A stretch of DNA of 24,393 bases from Chitinophagaceae bacterium (GCA_013205585.1 JABMML010000290.1:1-24393); one strand, 5' to 3'. Numbered from the stretch's first letter, positions 1-7,950 are shown. Numbers and translations: made by a program. The notes: generated by a model not told the origin, from the sequence alone.

Positions 1-999
1 ACATATGGTTACCAAGATTTTCCAAAAGGCACAGATGAAGCAAATGCTTTAAATAATTTATTAGAAGAAAATTCAAAAAATGGATTACAATTTATTGCAG
101 ATGCAGACGCAAGAGCAGCAGGCGGTATGCACCCCAATGCACATCTTTGGGACAACCAACCTGATGCGGTGGATGGCTTAATGCAAACTTTTGCTGTACG
201 CAATAAAGCGATGCAACAATTTAGCGAAGATGCGGTGAAAGTGGGTACCCCACTTGCTCAACTAGAAGACATGCTTGTGCCGGTCTATAATTACCATCGA
301 TATCAATACGAAGCAGTTACAAAATTAATTGGAGGCGTCAATTATCAATATAGTGTTAGAGGTGACAAAAATCAAATTCAACCCACTATTTTACCCAATG
401 CAATGCAGCAAAAAGCGTTAGATGCTGCCTTGGCATCTTTAGCACCTAGCTTCTTATCGATTCCAGAAAATGTTTTACAACTCATTCCTCCAAGACCACC
501 AATGTACTATGGCGTAGGAGAATTATTTACAAAAAGAACTGGATTAAGTTTTGATGCTTTATCTCCAGCCGAAGCCTTGGTGGATTTTGAATTGTCTTTT
601 TTATTCAATGCAGAAAGAGCCAATCGTTTAGTGCAAAATAAAGCTAGAGCTGGGAGTATGGGATGGGACAATGTACTAGATGCCATTTTAGATAAAACTT
701 GGTATGCCCCAACTGTAGCTGGCTTAGCTGGATCCGTTCAATTACAAACGCAACAACAAACATTAAGCTGGCTGATTGGCATGAGCCAAAGTAGTGATGC
801 TAATTTTGAAGTAAAAAGTATTTGTGCGAATAGATTAAATAAATTGAAGTCTAAATTAACTAGTTTATCCATCAGCAACCCAAAGCTTACAGCACATTAT
901 CAATATGCGATTAGCAGAATCAATGACCCTGAGAAAATCACGCTTCCTAAACCTATCGTTATTCCTCCAGGTGCGCCGATTGGATGTGATGTAGATTAA
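1..999 (+). CDS. Zinc-dependent metalloprotease (DUF5117/DUF4953 family), C-terminal part
   Basis: The reading frame is open from base 1, so the gene starts outside the window; 332 codons and a TAA stop are visible. The sequence around codons 37-55 (ADADARAAGGMHPNAHLWDN) and the following VPVYNYHRYQYEAVTKLIGG stretch resemble the conserved C-terminal half of the large secreted Bacteroidota met-zincins (about 800-850 residues) annotated with DUF5117/DUF4953. The HExxH zinc motif expected for the family would lie upstream and cannot be checked here. By analogy it is an exported peptidase; its substrate is unknown. It converges on the pyruvate dehydrogenase E2 gene, with a shared bidirectional terminator between them. 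Recognition is from memory of the family's pattern, so the family is fairly sure and the activity is inferred. Confidence 0.78.
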   Translation, partial: TYGYQDFPKGTDEANALNNLLEENSKNGLQFIADADARAAGGMHPNAHLWDNQPDAVDGLMQTFAVRNKAMQQFSEDAVKVGTPLAQLEDMLVPVYNYHRYQYEAVTKLIGGVNYQYSVRGDKNQIQPTILPNAMQQKALDAALASLAPSFLSIPENVLQLIPPRPPMYYGVGELFTKRTGLSFDALSPAEALVDFELSFLFNAERANRLVQNKARAGSMGWDNVLDAILDKTWYAPTVAGLAGSVQLQTQQQTLSWLIGMSQSSDANFEVKSICANRLNKLKSKLTSLSISNPKLTAHYQYAISRINDPEKITLPKPIVIPPGAPIGCDVD

Positions 1000-1000
1000 G

Positions 1001-1015
1001 AAAAAATCATTAGAG
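1001..1015 (-). repeat. Recurring CTCTAATGATTTTT element, copy 1
   Basis: The minus strand reads CTCTAATGATTTTTT, just beyond the GC-rich hairpin in the direction of E2 transcription. The same core is found at 1061-1073, 14468-14481 and 22816-22828, always between genes and next to hairpins. Confidence 0.55.
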
Positions 1016-1026
1016 TAGAAATAACT

Positions 1027-1060
1027 AAAAAGTCCCCGCGATTTTCGCGGGGACTTTTTT
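1027..1060. terminator. Bidirectional intrinsic terminator
   Basis: A perfect 11-bp GC-rich stem (AGTCCCCGCGA / TCGCGGGGACT, 1031-1055, 3-nt loop) is flanked by AAAA on the left and TTTTT on the right. It can therefore act as a Rho-independent terminator in both directions, for the metalloprotease on plus and the E2 gene on minus. Confidence 0.88.
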
Positions 1061-1073
1061 AATATCATTAGAG
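1061..1073 (-). repeat. Recurring CTCTAATGAT element, copy 2
   Basis: The minus strand reads CTCTAATGATATT between the stop-codon hairpin of the E2 gene (1075-1120) and the GC-rich terminator (1027-1060). It matches the other copies over CTCTAATGAT. Together with copy 1 it brackets the terminator as a direct repeat. Confidence 0.55.
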
Positions 1074-1074
1074 T

Positions 1075-1120
1075 ATAATTAATATGGGCCTTAAATTCTT
1101 TAAAGGCCCATATTAATTAT
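1075..1120 (-). terminator. 18-bp perfect hairpin over the E2 stop codon
   Basis: Arms 1075-1092 and 1103-1120 are perfectly complementary over 18 bp with a 10-nt loop. The TAA stop of the E2 gene (1117-1119, minus) lies inside one arm. No U-run follows on the minus strand, so it is more likely a 3'-end stabilising or termination-assisting structure upstream of the true terminator at 1027-1060. Confidence 0.7.
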
Positions 1121-2766
1121 ATGAACATTCTTATAGGTTCTTCTAAATAGCTTTTTAAAGTTTGTAAGAAAGCCGATCCAGTTGCACCATCCACCACTCT
1201 ATGGTCACAACTTAAGGTTACATTCATCACATTACCTGGTGCTATTTGACCATTCTTTACCACAGGCTCTTGTGCAATACCACCTACTGCTAGTATACAA
1301 GCATCTGGCGGATTAATAATAGCCGTAAATGAATCTATACCAAACATACCTAAATTAGAAATGGTGAAAGTGCTTCCTTCCCAATCTGAAGGTTGTAGTT
1401 TTTTATCTTTTGCTTTTTTAGCAAACTCTTTTACAGATACACTTATTTCATCCAAAGAAAGTCCGTCTGCAAAACGAAGTACAGGAACTAATAGTCCTTC
1501 GTCAACAGCTACGGCAATTCCAATATTCACGTGATGATTTTCACGAATGACATCGCCTAACCAACTACTATTTACTTTAGGATGTTGTTTTAAAGAAAGG
1601 GCTACTGCTTTAACTATAAAATCGTTGAAGCTAATTTTAACAGGTGCTGTTTCATTCACTACTGTTCTAGCGGCAATAGTAGCATCCATATTAATTTTCA
1701 TGGTTAAATAAAAATGCGGTGCTGTAAATAAACTTTCGCTTAAGCGTTTTGCAATAGTTTTACGCATTTGAGAAACGGGCGTATCTACAAAACTTACTTG
1801 ACCCACAAAATTTGTATTTCTTGGAGCTGCTGCTTTTGCAACACTTGAAATATTACTTGGCTTATAATTTTCTAAATCTGTTCTTGTTATTCTTCCATGT
1901 TCGCCAGTGCCTTGCACATATTTTAAATCGATGCCTTTTTCTTTAGCAATTTTCTTAGCTAAGGGTGATGCAAATATTCTTCCTTCATTTACTACTGTAG
2001 CTGCTGGAGTTGATGTAGCAGGAACTAAAGCTATTGCAGCTGGCGCAGAAGCTGGCGCAGGCGCAGCAGTCGTTGCTTTTGGCACTTCTGTACTAGAAGA
2101 CGCTTTGATAGATTTTACAATACTATCAATATCTAAACCAGGCGCACCAATAATACATAACAACTGATTCACTACTATTTTTTCACCCACTTGTGCTCCT
2201 TGGTATAATAAAATGCCATCTTTATAAGATTCTAATTCCATGGTGGCTTTATCCGTTTCGATATCCGCCAACACTTCTCCTTTAGCAACTTTATCGCCTA
2301 CTTTTTTATGCCAAGCTGCAATCACACCTTCTGTCATCGTATCACTTAATCTTGGCATTAATACGACTTCTTCCATAGTACTTGCATCTATATTATTGTT
2401 AGCACTAGTGGTTGAACTAGCAGCAGAGGAAGTAGAAGCAGCTGCTGTTGCTGTAATAGCTGTTGGCGCAGTCGCAACAGACGAAGCGCCATTTGTATTC
2501 GCTGCAATAAGTGCAGTAATATCTTCTCCTTGTTTTCCAAATATGGCTAATAAATCATTCACTTGTAATTTGCCTCCACGAGGAGTGCCAATATGCAATA
2601 AAATACCATCCTGATAGCTCTCCAATTCCATGGTGGCTTTATCCGTTTCTATTTCGGCTAATAAGTCTCCTTTTTTAACGGTATCCCCCACTTTTTTATG
2701 CCAAGCAGCCACCACACCTTCTGTCATGGTATCACTTAAACGGGGCATTAATATTGCTTCAGCCAT
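1117..2766 (-). CDS. pdhC: Pyruvate dehydrogenase E2, dihydrolipoamide acetyltransferase
   Basis: This 549-residue protein transfers acetyl groups from its lipoyl arm to CoA as the core of the pyruvate dehydrogenase complex. Two lipoyl domains are visible (about 4-80 and 134-210), each with the motif ETDKATMELESY and lipoylated lysines at 43 and 173. Each is followed by an Ala/Pro/Thr/Ser-rich flexible linker (about 95-130 and 220-258). A peripheral-subunit-binding domain follows (about 264-300, FASPLAKKIAKEKGID), then the catalytic domain (about 325-549) with the active-site segment CDHRVVDG, His522 and Asp526. The two lipoyl domains are close to a tandem duplication at DNA level too. No E1 or E3 gene is in the window. 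The gene lies 125 bp downstream of isocitrate dehydrogenase on the same strand. Substrate identity (pyruvate rather than 2-oxoglutarate or branched-chain oxoacids) is inferred from similarity to two-lipoyl bacterial and mitochondrial E2p. Confidence 0.93.
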   Translation of the reverse strand: MAEAILMPRLSDTMTEGVVAAWHKKVGDTVKKGDLLAEIETDKATMELESYQDGILLHIGTPRGGKLQVNDLLAIFGKQGEDITALIAANTNGASSVATAPTAITATAAASTSSAASSTTSANNNIDASTMEEVVLMPRLSDTMTEGVIAAWHKKVGDKVAKGEVLADIETDKATMELESYKDGILLYQGAQVGEKIVVNQLLCIIGAPGLDIDSIVKSIKASSSTEVPKATTAAPAPASAPAAIALVPATSTPAATVVNEGRIFASPLAKKIAKEKGIDLKYVQGTGEHGRITRTDLENYKPSNISSVAKAAAPRNTNFVGQVSFVDTPVSQMRKTIAKRLSESLFTAPHFYLTMKINMDATIAARTVVNETAPVKISFNDFIVKAVALSLKQHPKVNSSWLGDVIRENHHVNIGIAVAVDEGLLVPVLRFADGLSLDEISVSVKEFAKKAKDKKLQPSDWEGSTFTISNLGMFGIDSFTAIINPPDACILAVGGIAQEPVVKNGQIAPGNVMNVTLSCDHRVVDGATGSAFLQTLKSYLEEPIRMFI

Positions 2767-2891
2767 AGGTAAAAGGATGTTTTGTAATTAGTCGTGAAAT
2801 TACATCAAAAATGTTTTTTTTCCCAGCAGAAAAAGCAATTTTATAGCAAAATGAGGGTAAAAACAGGGCTATTTAAGTAAAAGCCTAGGTT

Positions 2892-4343
2892 CTATTGACC
2901 CTGTGCCAAACTATAAGCTTTTTTATCGGCCCACATATTCAATATTTCTAAAGAACATATCTTAAAGTTCACTGCTAAGGCACGATATAAATCAATGACA
3001 TCATCTTGAGAAAGTGGAGATTCGTTCACTGTTTCAAAACGACAATAATACTGATTAATTAAGTTGGTAAATACCGAACCCGATGGCCAAACCTGTGTTC
3101 CTCTATTGGTAATAGTTACCAACTTTAAAGTGGCAGTGGTATGCAATAAACATTTATCTGCGATAGCTTGAGGTTGTTCTGCACTTTCAATAAAGAAATC
3201 GACACCTACAATTTTATGATGATCATTTAAATCGCTTTGTAACATAGGATTGCTTTCTAATTTAAAATTAGTAGGCGTTACATAAAAATTAGCTAAACTA
3301 GGTTTTGGATGATGACTTGGTAGCTTTCCAAAATTTTGAATGACTACTTGCGCAAATTGCGTTGTCGTTAAGGAAGGTATAGCACGGTCTCCAAAATCAC
3401 CTGTATGCACACCCGATTCTAAAGTATACAATAAAGCATTTTCAATGGTCACCGCTTGTTCCATTAAACCTAAATGATGCAACATGCCTAAGCCACTTAA
3501 TAATAATGCAGTAGGGTTGGCAATATTTTTTCCAGCAATATCTGGAGCCGTTCCATGTACTGCTTCAAATATAGAAATATGATCTCCAATATTAGCAGAA
3601 GGTGCAAAACCAAGCCCACCCACTAATCCAGCACATAAGTCACTTACAATATCTCCTTGTAAATTAGTTAATACCACTACATCAAATAAATCTGGACGAC
3701 TTACTAATTTCATACAAAGATCATCCACAATTACATCGTCTGCTTTTAACTCAGGATATTCTTTAGCTACTTCTTTAAATACTTCTAAAAACAAACCATC
3801 CGTTAATTTCATGATGTTTGCTTTATGTCCGCAAGTAATACGCTTAGCTCCTTTTTTCTTAGCCATTTCAAATGCGTACCGAATAACTTGCATGCTACCT
3901 GGACGCGTAATAAAACGACGACCCAAGGCCACATCCTGCGTTAACATATGTTCAATACCTCCATAGGTATCTTCAATATTTTCTCTTACGATGGTAATAT
4001 CAATAGGAATGCCTGCTTTACTAAAAACAGTATCTACACCACTTAATGTTTGAAAAGTTCTTTTATTCGCATAAGTGTTCCAAGTTTTACGAGCAGTTAC
4101 ATTTACACTTTTCACTCCCTTACCTTTGGGCGTTTCCATCGGCCCTTTAAAAAGAATGCCTAATGCTTCAATAGTGTCCTTTGCCTCGGCGGTCATACCA
4201 TTGCTAAAACCTTTGTCAAAAACCCATTTTCCCATATCCACGAAATCGAACTCAAGAGGCACTTTGGCTGCATTAAACACTTCAATTACGGCGTCCATAA
4301 TCTCTGGCCCGATTCCATCTCCCTTAGCTACTGCGATCTTCAT
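2892..4343 (-). CDS. icd: Isocitrate dehydrogenase, homodimeric long form (possibly NAD-preferring)
   Basis: This 483-residue enzyme oxidatively decarboxylates isocitrate to 2-oxoglutarate in the TCA cycle. The catalytic part (about 1-340) shows the substrate segment KSVNVTARKTW (Ser79, Asn81, Arg85), Arg95, catalytic Tyr127 (EDTYGG) and Lys174 (CGHKANIMK), metal-binding Asp231/Asp235 (NLQGDIVSD) and the adenine-binding loop HGTAPDIAGKNIANP (263-277). A C-terminal extra domain (about 345-483) is typical of the Rickettsia/Thermus-type enzymes of about 480 residues. Asp268-Ile269 stand where NADP-dependent enzymes carry Lys-Tyr, which points to NAD+; automatic annotation would probably say NADP. 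The gene is divergent from apaG and upstream of the E2 gene. A TAACTTTG box lies about 60 bp upstream of the start. Confidence 0.92.
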   Translation of the reverse strand: MKIAVAKGDGIGPEIMDAVIEVFNAAKVPLEFDFVDMGKWVFDKGFSNGMTAEAKDTIEALGILFKGPMETPKGKGVKSVNVTARKTWNTYANKRTFQTLSGVDTVFSKAGIPIDITIVRENIEDTYGGIEHMLTQDVALGRRFITRPGSMQVIRYAFEMAKKKGAKRITCGHKANIMKLTDGLFLEVFKEVAKEYPELKADDVIVDDLCMKLVSRPDLFDVVVLTNLQGDIVSDLCAGLVGGLGFAPSANIGDHISIFEAVHGTAPDIAGKNIANPTALLLSGLGMLHHLGLMEQAVTIENALLYTLESGVHTGDFGDRAIPSLTTTQFAQVVIQNFGKLPSHHPKPSLANFYVTPTNFKLESNPMLQSDLNDHHKIVGVDFFIESAEQPQAIADKCLLHTTATLKLVTITNRGTQVWPSGSVFTNLINQYYCRFETVNESPLSQDDVIDLYRALAVNFKICSLEILNMWADKKAYSLAQGQ

Positions 4344-4371
4344 TTTGACTAATTTTTTAAGATTTTTACCA

Positions 4372-4396
4372 CATTACCTAATACGTAATGCATTAG
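4372..4396 (-). other. Overlapping inverted repeats in the isocitrate dehydrogenase leader
   Basis: CATTAC (4372-4377) pairs with GTAATG (4385-4390), and CTAAT (4378-4382) pairs with ATTAG (4392-4396). The two stems share bases and exclude each other. TAATGCATTA (4386-4395) is also a perfect palindrome. The segment would lie just downstream of the transcription start predicted from the TAACTTTG box, so it could be an operator or a leader structure. This is pattern evidence only. Confidence 0.35.
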
Positions 4397-4402
4397 TTTT
4401 CG

Positions 4403-4410
4403 CAAAGTTA
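4403..4410 (-). promoter_or_regulatory. -7 box of the isocitrate dehydrogenase promoter
   Basis: The minus strand reads TAACTTTG, an exact match to the Bacteroidota -7 consensus TAnnTTTG. It predicts a leader of roughly 55 nt. I see no convincing -33 TTTG. Confidence 0.5.
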
Positions 4411-4474
4411 CGCGACTTAGGGGGTCTAATAAAAAAATAGAGGGGTTTTTTATATAAACAGCGTAAATATTTGC

Positions 4475-4482
4475 TACTTTTA
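4475..4482 (+). promoter_or_regulatory. Possible -7 box of the apaG-nadE-namZ unit
   Basis: TACTTTTA matches TAnnTTTG except for the last base and lies 44 bp upstream of the apaG start. It is divergent from the isocitrate dehydrogenase promoter. Confidence 0.3.
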
Positions 4483-4526
4483 TCCCGCAGTATTCTCTGT
4501 AAAAGCACTTATTGACGTTAATTCTT

Positions 4527-4913
4527 ATGGTCTCTAAAATTTCAGAAGGCATAGAGGTGAGTATCGAGACTTTTTACCAAAAAGACTATAGCAATCCATT
4601 GCAAAATGAATATATGTTTGCTTACAGAATTACCATTGAAAATCACAACTCTTTCCCCGTTAAATTATTAAAACGTTATTGGGAAGTATTTGATAGCAAT
4701 AGCGAACACCGCATTGTAGAAGGCGAAGGTGTGGTAGGTGTGCAACCCTTAATTATGCCAGGTAAACATTATCAGTATGTAAGTGGCTGTCACTTAAAAA
4801 GTGAATTAGGTAAAATGCAAGGTTACTATACCATGGAGAATATTGAAACCAAGGATTTAATCAATGTCAATATTCCAGCCTTTAAAATGGCTGCACCTGT
4901 TAAATTAAACTAA
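4527..4913 (+). CDS. apaG: ApaG protein (DUF525)
   Basis: This 128-residue protein is a single ApaG domain, an immunoglobulin-like beta fold. Visible hallmarks are FAYRITIENHNSFPVKLLKRYW, the glycine-rich VEGEGVVGVQP and the C-terminal YQYVSGCHLKSELGKMQGYY. ApaG homologues have been linked to Co2+/Mg2+ resistance and Ap4A metabolism in enterobacteria, but the biochemical role is not settled. I chose ATG 4527 (MVSKISEGIEVSIETFY), because the family normally begins there; the frame extends five codons further to a TTG with no support. It is first in a rightward unit, with nadE starting 15 bp after its stop. Confidence 0.88.
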   Translation: MVSKISEGIEVSIETFYQKDYSNPLQNEYMFAYRITIENHNSFPVKLLKRYWEVFDSNSEHRIVEGEGVVGVQPLIMPGKHYQYVSGCHLKSELGKMQGYYTMENIETKDLINVNIPAFKMAAPVKLN

Positions 4914-4928
4914 GCCTACCTTTGGCCC

Positions 4929-6611
4929 ATGAAAATTTGTATCGCCCAACAAAATTATCAGATTGGTAATTTTGAACAGAACACCCAACAAATGCTTTCA
5001 GCTATTGAAGCAGCCAAAAAGCAAGGGGCCGATTTAATTTTATTTAGTGAGATGAGTGTTTGCGGCTACCCTGCCAGAGATTTCGTAGAGTTCAATGATT
5101 TCATTACTAAATGTTACGCTCAAGTAGCTATTATTCAAGAAGCAGCTGATACCATTGGGGTTTTAATTGGTAGCCCTGCCCGCAACCCTAATAAAAAAGG
5201 AAAAGATTTATTCAACGCTGCATTTTTCCTGTACGATAAAAAAATAATTGCAGAGATTCATAAAACATTATTACCCACTTATGATGTTTTTGATGAGAAT
5301 AGATATTTCGAAGCTGCAGATGATTGGAAAGTCGTTCCCTTTAAAGGAAAAAAATTAGCCATTACTATTTGTGAAGATATTTGGAACTTAGGCGATAATC
5401 CACTTTACCGAATTTGTCCAATGGATAAAATGATGGATCAATCTCCAGATATTTTATTAAACCTAAGTGCTTCCCCTTTTGATTACACCCATGACGAAGA
5501 TAGAAAAGCAACCATTAAGGCGAATGTATTAAAATATAAAATTCCTTTATTTTATTGCAATGCAGTAGGAAGTCAAACTGAGATTGTATTTGATGGAGGT
5601 TCTTTTGCTTTTGATAAACAGGCGAATCTTTGTGGCGCACTGCCTATGTTTGAATCTGCCATGGAAATTTTTGAATGTACAGAAGATGGTATGATTAATG
5701 CACCTATTATTGAACCTGCTGCAAGAGTACCCAATAAAGAATTAAATCCGCTTACCTTAGAGCCTGCATTAAATATTGATCAAGTATATAAGGCTTTGGT
5801 ATTGGGTGTGAAAGATTACTTTACTAAAATGGGTTTTACAAAAGCCATCATAGGTTCTTCTGGTGGAATTGATTCAGCAGTCACCTTAGTCATTGCTTGC
5901 GAAGCCTTAGGTGCTGAAAATGTAAGGGCTATTTTAATGCCCTCCCCTTATTCTACTAGTCATTCAGTAGACGACGCTATAGCCTTAAGCAAAAATTTAC
6001 AAAACCCTTACGATACCATTGCCATTAAAGATGTGTATGAAAGTTTTTTAGATACTTTAAAACCATTATTCAAAGACCTACCTTTTTCTTTAGCAGAAGA
6101 AAATATACAAAGCAGATCGAGGGGTAATATTTTAATGGCTATTGCTAATAAATTTGGTTATGTATTATTAAATACTTCTAATAAAAGTGAGCTTGCCACC
6201 GGTTATGGTACTTTATATGGTGATATGGCAGGTGGCTTAGGCGTATTAGGTGATTGCTATAAAATGCAGGTCTATGAATTAGCTAAATATATTAATCGTC
6301 ATAAAGAAATTATTCCTGTTCATATTATTACTAAGGCGCCTAGTGCTGAACTAAGGCCCGACCAAAAAGACAGTGATAGTTTACCTGCTTATGAAATTTT
6401 AGATCAAATACTTTTTCAATATATTGAAAAAAGAGCCGATCCTGCAAGCATCAAGGCCCTCGGTTTTGATAATGTACTAGTAGATAAGACTTTGAAAATG
6501 GTGAATACCAACGAATATAAAAGAAATCAATTCTGTCCTATTATTCGTATTTCTCCTAAAGCCTTCGGCGTTGGAAGACGCGTTCCCATTGTGGCTAAGT
6601 ATTTAAATTAG
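4929..6611 (+). CDS. nadE: Glutamine-dependent NAD+ synthetase
   Basis: This 560-residue two-domain enzyme makes NAD+ from deamido-NAD+, ATP and glutamine. The N-terminal nitrilase-type glutaminase domain (about 1-265) carries the Glu41 / Lys112 / Cys148 triad, with Cys148 in ICEDIW. The C-terminal synthetase domain (about 280-560) carries the ATP-pyrophosphatase loop SSGGIDSA (310-317) and conserved segments such as NTSNKSELATGYGTLYGDMA and KAPSAELRPDQKD. With all three catalytic glutaminase residues present it should use glutamine rather than free ammonia. It sits 15 bp after apaG and 41 bp before the muramidase gene, and no terminator is visible in either gap, so the three may be cotranscribed. 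Confidence 0.95.
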   Translation: MKICIAQQNYQIGNFEQNTQQMLSAIEAAKKQGADLILFSEMSVCGYPARDFVEFNDFITKCYAQVAIIQEAADTIGVLIGSPARNPNKKGKDLFNAAFFLYDKKIIAEIHKTLLPTYDVFDENRYFEAADDWKVVPFKGKKLAITICEDIWNLGDNPLYRICPMDKMMDQSPDILLNLSASPFDYTHDEDRKATIKANVLKYKIPLFYCNAVGSQTEIVFDGGSFAFDKQANLCGALPMFESAMEIFECTEDGMINAPIIEPAARVPNKELNPLTLEPALNIDQVYKALVLGVKDYFTKMGFTKAIIGSSGGIDSAVTLVIACEALGAENVRAILMPSPYSTSHSVDDAIALSKNLQNPYDTIAIKDVYESFLDTLKPLFKDLPFSLAEENIQSRSRGNILMAIANKFGYVLLNTSNKSELATGYGTLYGDMAGGLGVLGDCYKMQVYELAKYINRHKEIIPVHIITKAPSAELRPDQKDSDSLPAYEILDQILFQYIEKRADPASIKALGFDNVLVDKTLKMVNTNEYKRNQFCPIIRISPKAFGVGRRVPIVAKYLN

Positions 6612-6652
6612 CGGTTGATTGTACTTATAAATTTTAATTAATTTTTTTGATT

Positions 6653-7858
6653 ATGAAAAAAATATTCATTCTACTACTAGCATGTCTTATTATAACTATG
6701 CCCTTATGGTTAATGGCGCAAAACAAAAAAGAAATTTTACCAGGTGCTTATCAAAGTGAAATGTATATTCCTTTATTATTAAATAAAAGAGTAGGTGTAT
6801 TTACCAACCATACAGCCATCGTCAATAAAAAACATTTAATTGATACCTTATTAATGCAAGGAATACATATTCAAAAAATATTTACACCAGAACATGGCTT
6901 AAGAGGCACCGCCGATGCGGGTGAAGAAACCAAGGATGGCAATGACCCAAAATCGGGTATTAAAATTGTATCTCTTTATGGTAAAAAATACGGACCCGAT
7001 GCAGCAGACTTAGAAGATATTGATATACTCGTTTTTGATATTCAAGATGTGGGTACTCGTTTTTATACTTATATTTCTTCTTTGCAATATTTTATGGAGG
7101 CCGCTAAAGAAAATAATAAACCCCTTATTATTTTAGATAGGCCCAACCCGAATGGGCATTATGTAGACGGGCCTGTTTTAGAAAAGGCCTTCTCTAGCTT
7201 TGTAGGAAAGAATTCAGTACCCATTGTATATGGTATGACCATTGGTGAATATGCCACCATGCTCAATGCAGAGAAGTGGTTGAAAATAAATACAAATAAA
7301 AACTGGTCTCTTACTATTATCCCTTGCAAAAACTATGACCACCTTTCTATGTATACAATTAATATGGCGCCTTCTCCTAATTTGCCCGACATGCAATCCA
7401 TTTATTGGTATCCCAGTACTTGTTTAGTAGAAGGTACCATACTAAGTGAAGGCAGGGGCACTGAACATGCATTTGCCTATATTGGCCATCCACTAAATAC
7501 ATATAAAGATTTTTCTTTTACCCCTATTTCTAGAGTCGGTGCGACCCAACCCAAATTAAAAGACCAATTATGTTATGGATGGGATTTAACAAAAACAAAG
7601 CCACCACCTACTAGTATAGATATTGAATTATTTATAGAAATGTATAAAGCCTACCCAGAAAAAGATTCTTTTTTTATTCACACAACAGGCAATACCCCGC
7701 GCGATTATTATTTTAATAAATTAGCAGGTAATAGTTCATTAATGGAACAAATTCAGTCTGGCGTATCCGCTACTGCTATAAGAGCTAGCTGGCAAAAAGA
7801 CCTTATCAATTTTAAAATGATTAGAAAGAAATATTTATTATATAAAGATTTTGAATAA
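6653..7858 (+). CDS. namZ: Secreted DUF1343 / NamZ-type exo-beta-N-acetylmuramidase
   Basis: This 401-residue protein begins with a signal peptide (MKKIFILLLACLIITMPLWLMA, cleavage near residue 22). The rest matches the DUF1343/YbbC family, whose B. subtilis member NamZ removes terminal N-acetylmuramic acid from peptidoglycan fragments (GH171). Family motifs visible are FTNHTA (50-55), TPEHGLRG (78-85, conserved acidic residue), DVGTRFYTY, LDRPNPNG (161-168), SPNLP (241-245) and EGTILSEGRGT (260-270). I chose ATG 6653 because it puts the Lys-Lys n-region at the front; a TTG two codons upstream is less likely. It is probably periplasmic and involved in wall turnover or recycling. The strong terminator begins at the stop codon. 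Confidence 0.88.
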   Translation: MKKIFILLLACLIITMPLWLMAQNKKEILPGAYQSEMYIPLLLNKRVGVFTNHTAIVNKKHLIDTLLMQGIHIQKIFTPEHGLRGTADAGEETKDGNDPKSGIKIVSLYGKKYGPDAADLEDIDILVFDIQDVGTRFYTYISSLQYFMEAAKENNKPLIILDRPNPNGHYVDGPVLEKAFSSFVGKNSVPIVYGMTIGEYATMLNAEKWLKINTNKNWSLTIIPCKNYDHLSMYTINMAPSPNLPDMQSIYWYPSTCLVEGTILSEGRGTEHAFAYIGHPLNTYKDFSFTPISRVGATQPKLKDQLCYGWDLTKTKPPPTSIDIELFIEMYKAYPEKDSFFIHTTGNTPRDYYFNKLAGNSSLMEQIQSGVSATAIRASWQKDLINFKMIRKKYLLYKDFE

Positions 7859-7894
7859 AAAAAGGTCCTCTATAATTCGGAGGACCTTTTTTTT
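7857..7894. terminator. Strong bidirectional terminator after namZ
   Basis: AAAAAAAGGTCCTC (7857-7870) pairs with GAGGACCTTTTTTT after a 9-nt loop, followed by more T. It overlaps the namZ TAA stop. The A-run on the left gives a U-run on the opposite strand, so it can also serve the minus-strand BNR-repeat gene whose stop is at 7951. Confidence 0.9.
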
Positions 7895-7950
7895 ATGCGT
7901 ATTTTTTAAGTTAAGAACTATTTAAAAATATTTCTTACAATGGAAAACTA

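Noticed and set aside
2240..2614. Open frame of 124 codons on plus inside the E2 gene
   Set aside because: Antisense to the lipoyl domain and Ala-rich linker; low-complexity Ala/Val/Ile translation with no family resemblance.
2767..2891. Possible terminator between isocitrate dehydrogenase and E2 genes
   Set aside because: CAGGG and CCCTG can pair, but only as a 5-bp stem over a loop of about 30 nt; too weak to claim.
4075..4440. Open frame of 121 codons on plus over the start of isocitrate dehydrogenase
   Set aside because: Antisense to conserved catalytic coding sequence and crosses the promoter region; no recognisable motif.
5370..5480. Suspicion that NadE lacks the glutaminase cysteine because SASPF has no Cys
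   Set aside because: In this family the nucleophile lies in the earlier ICEDIW segment, and Cys148 is present there.
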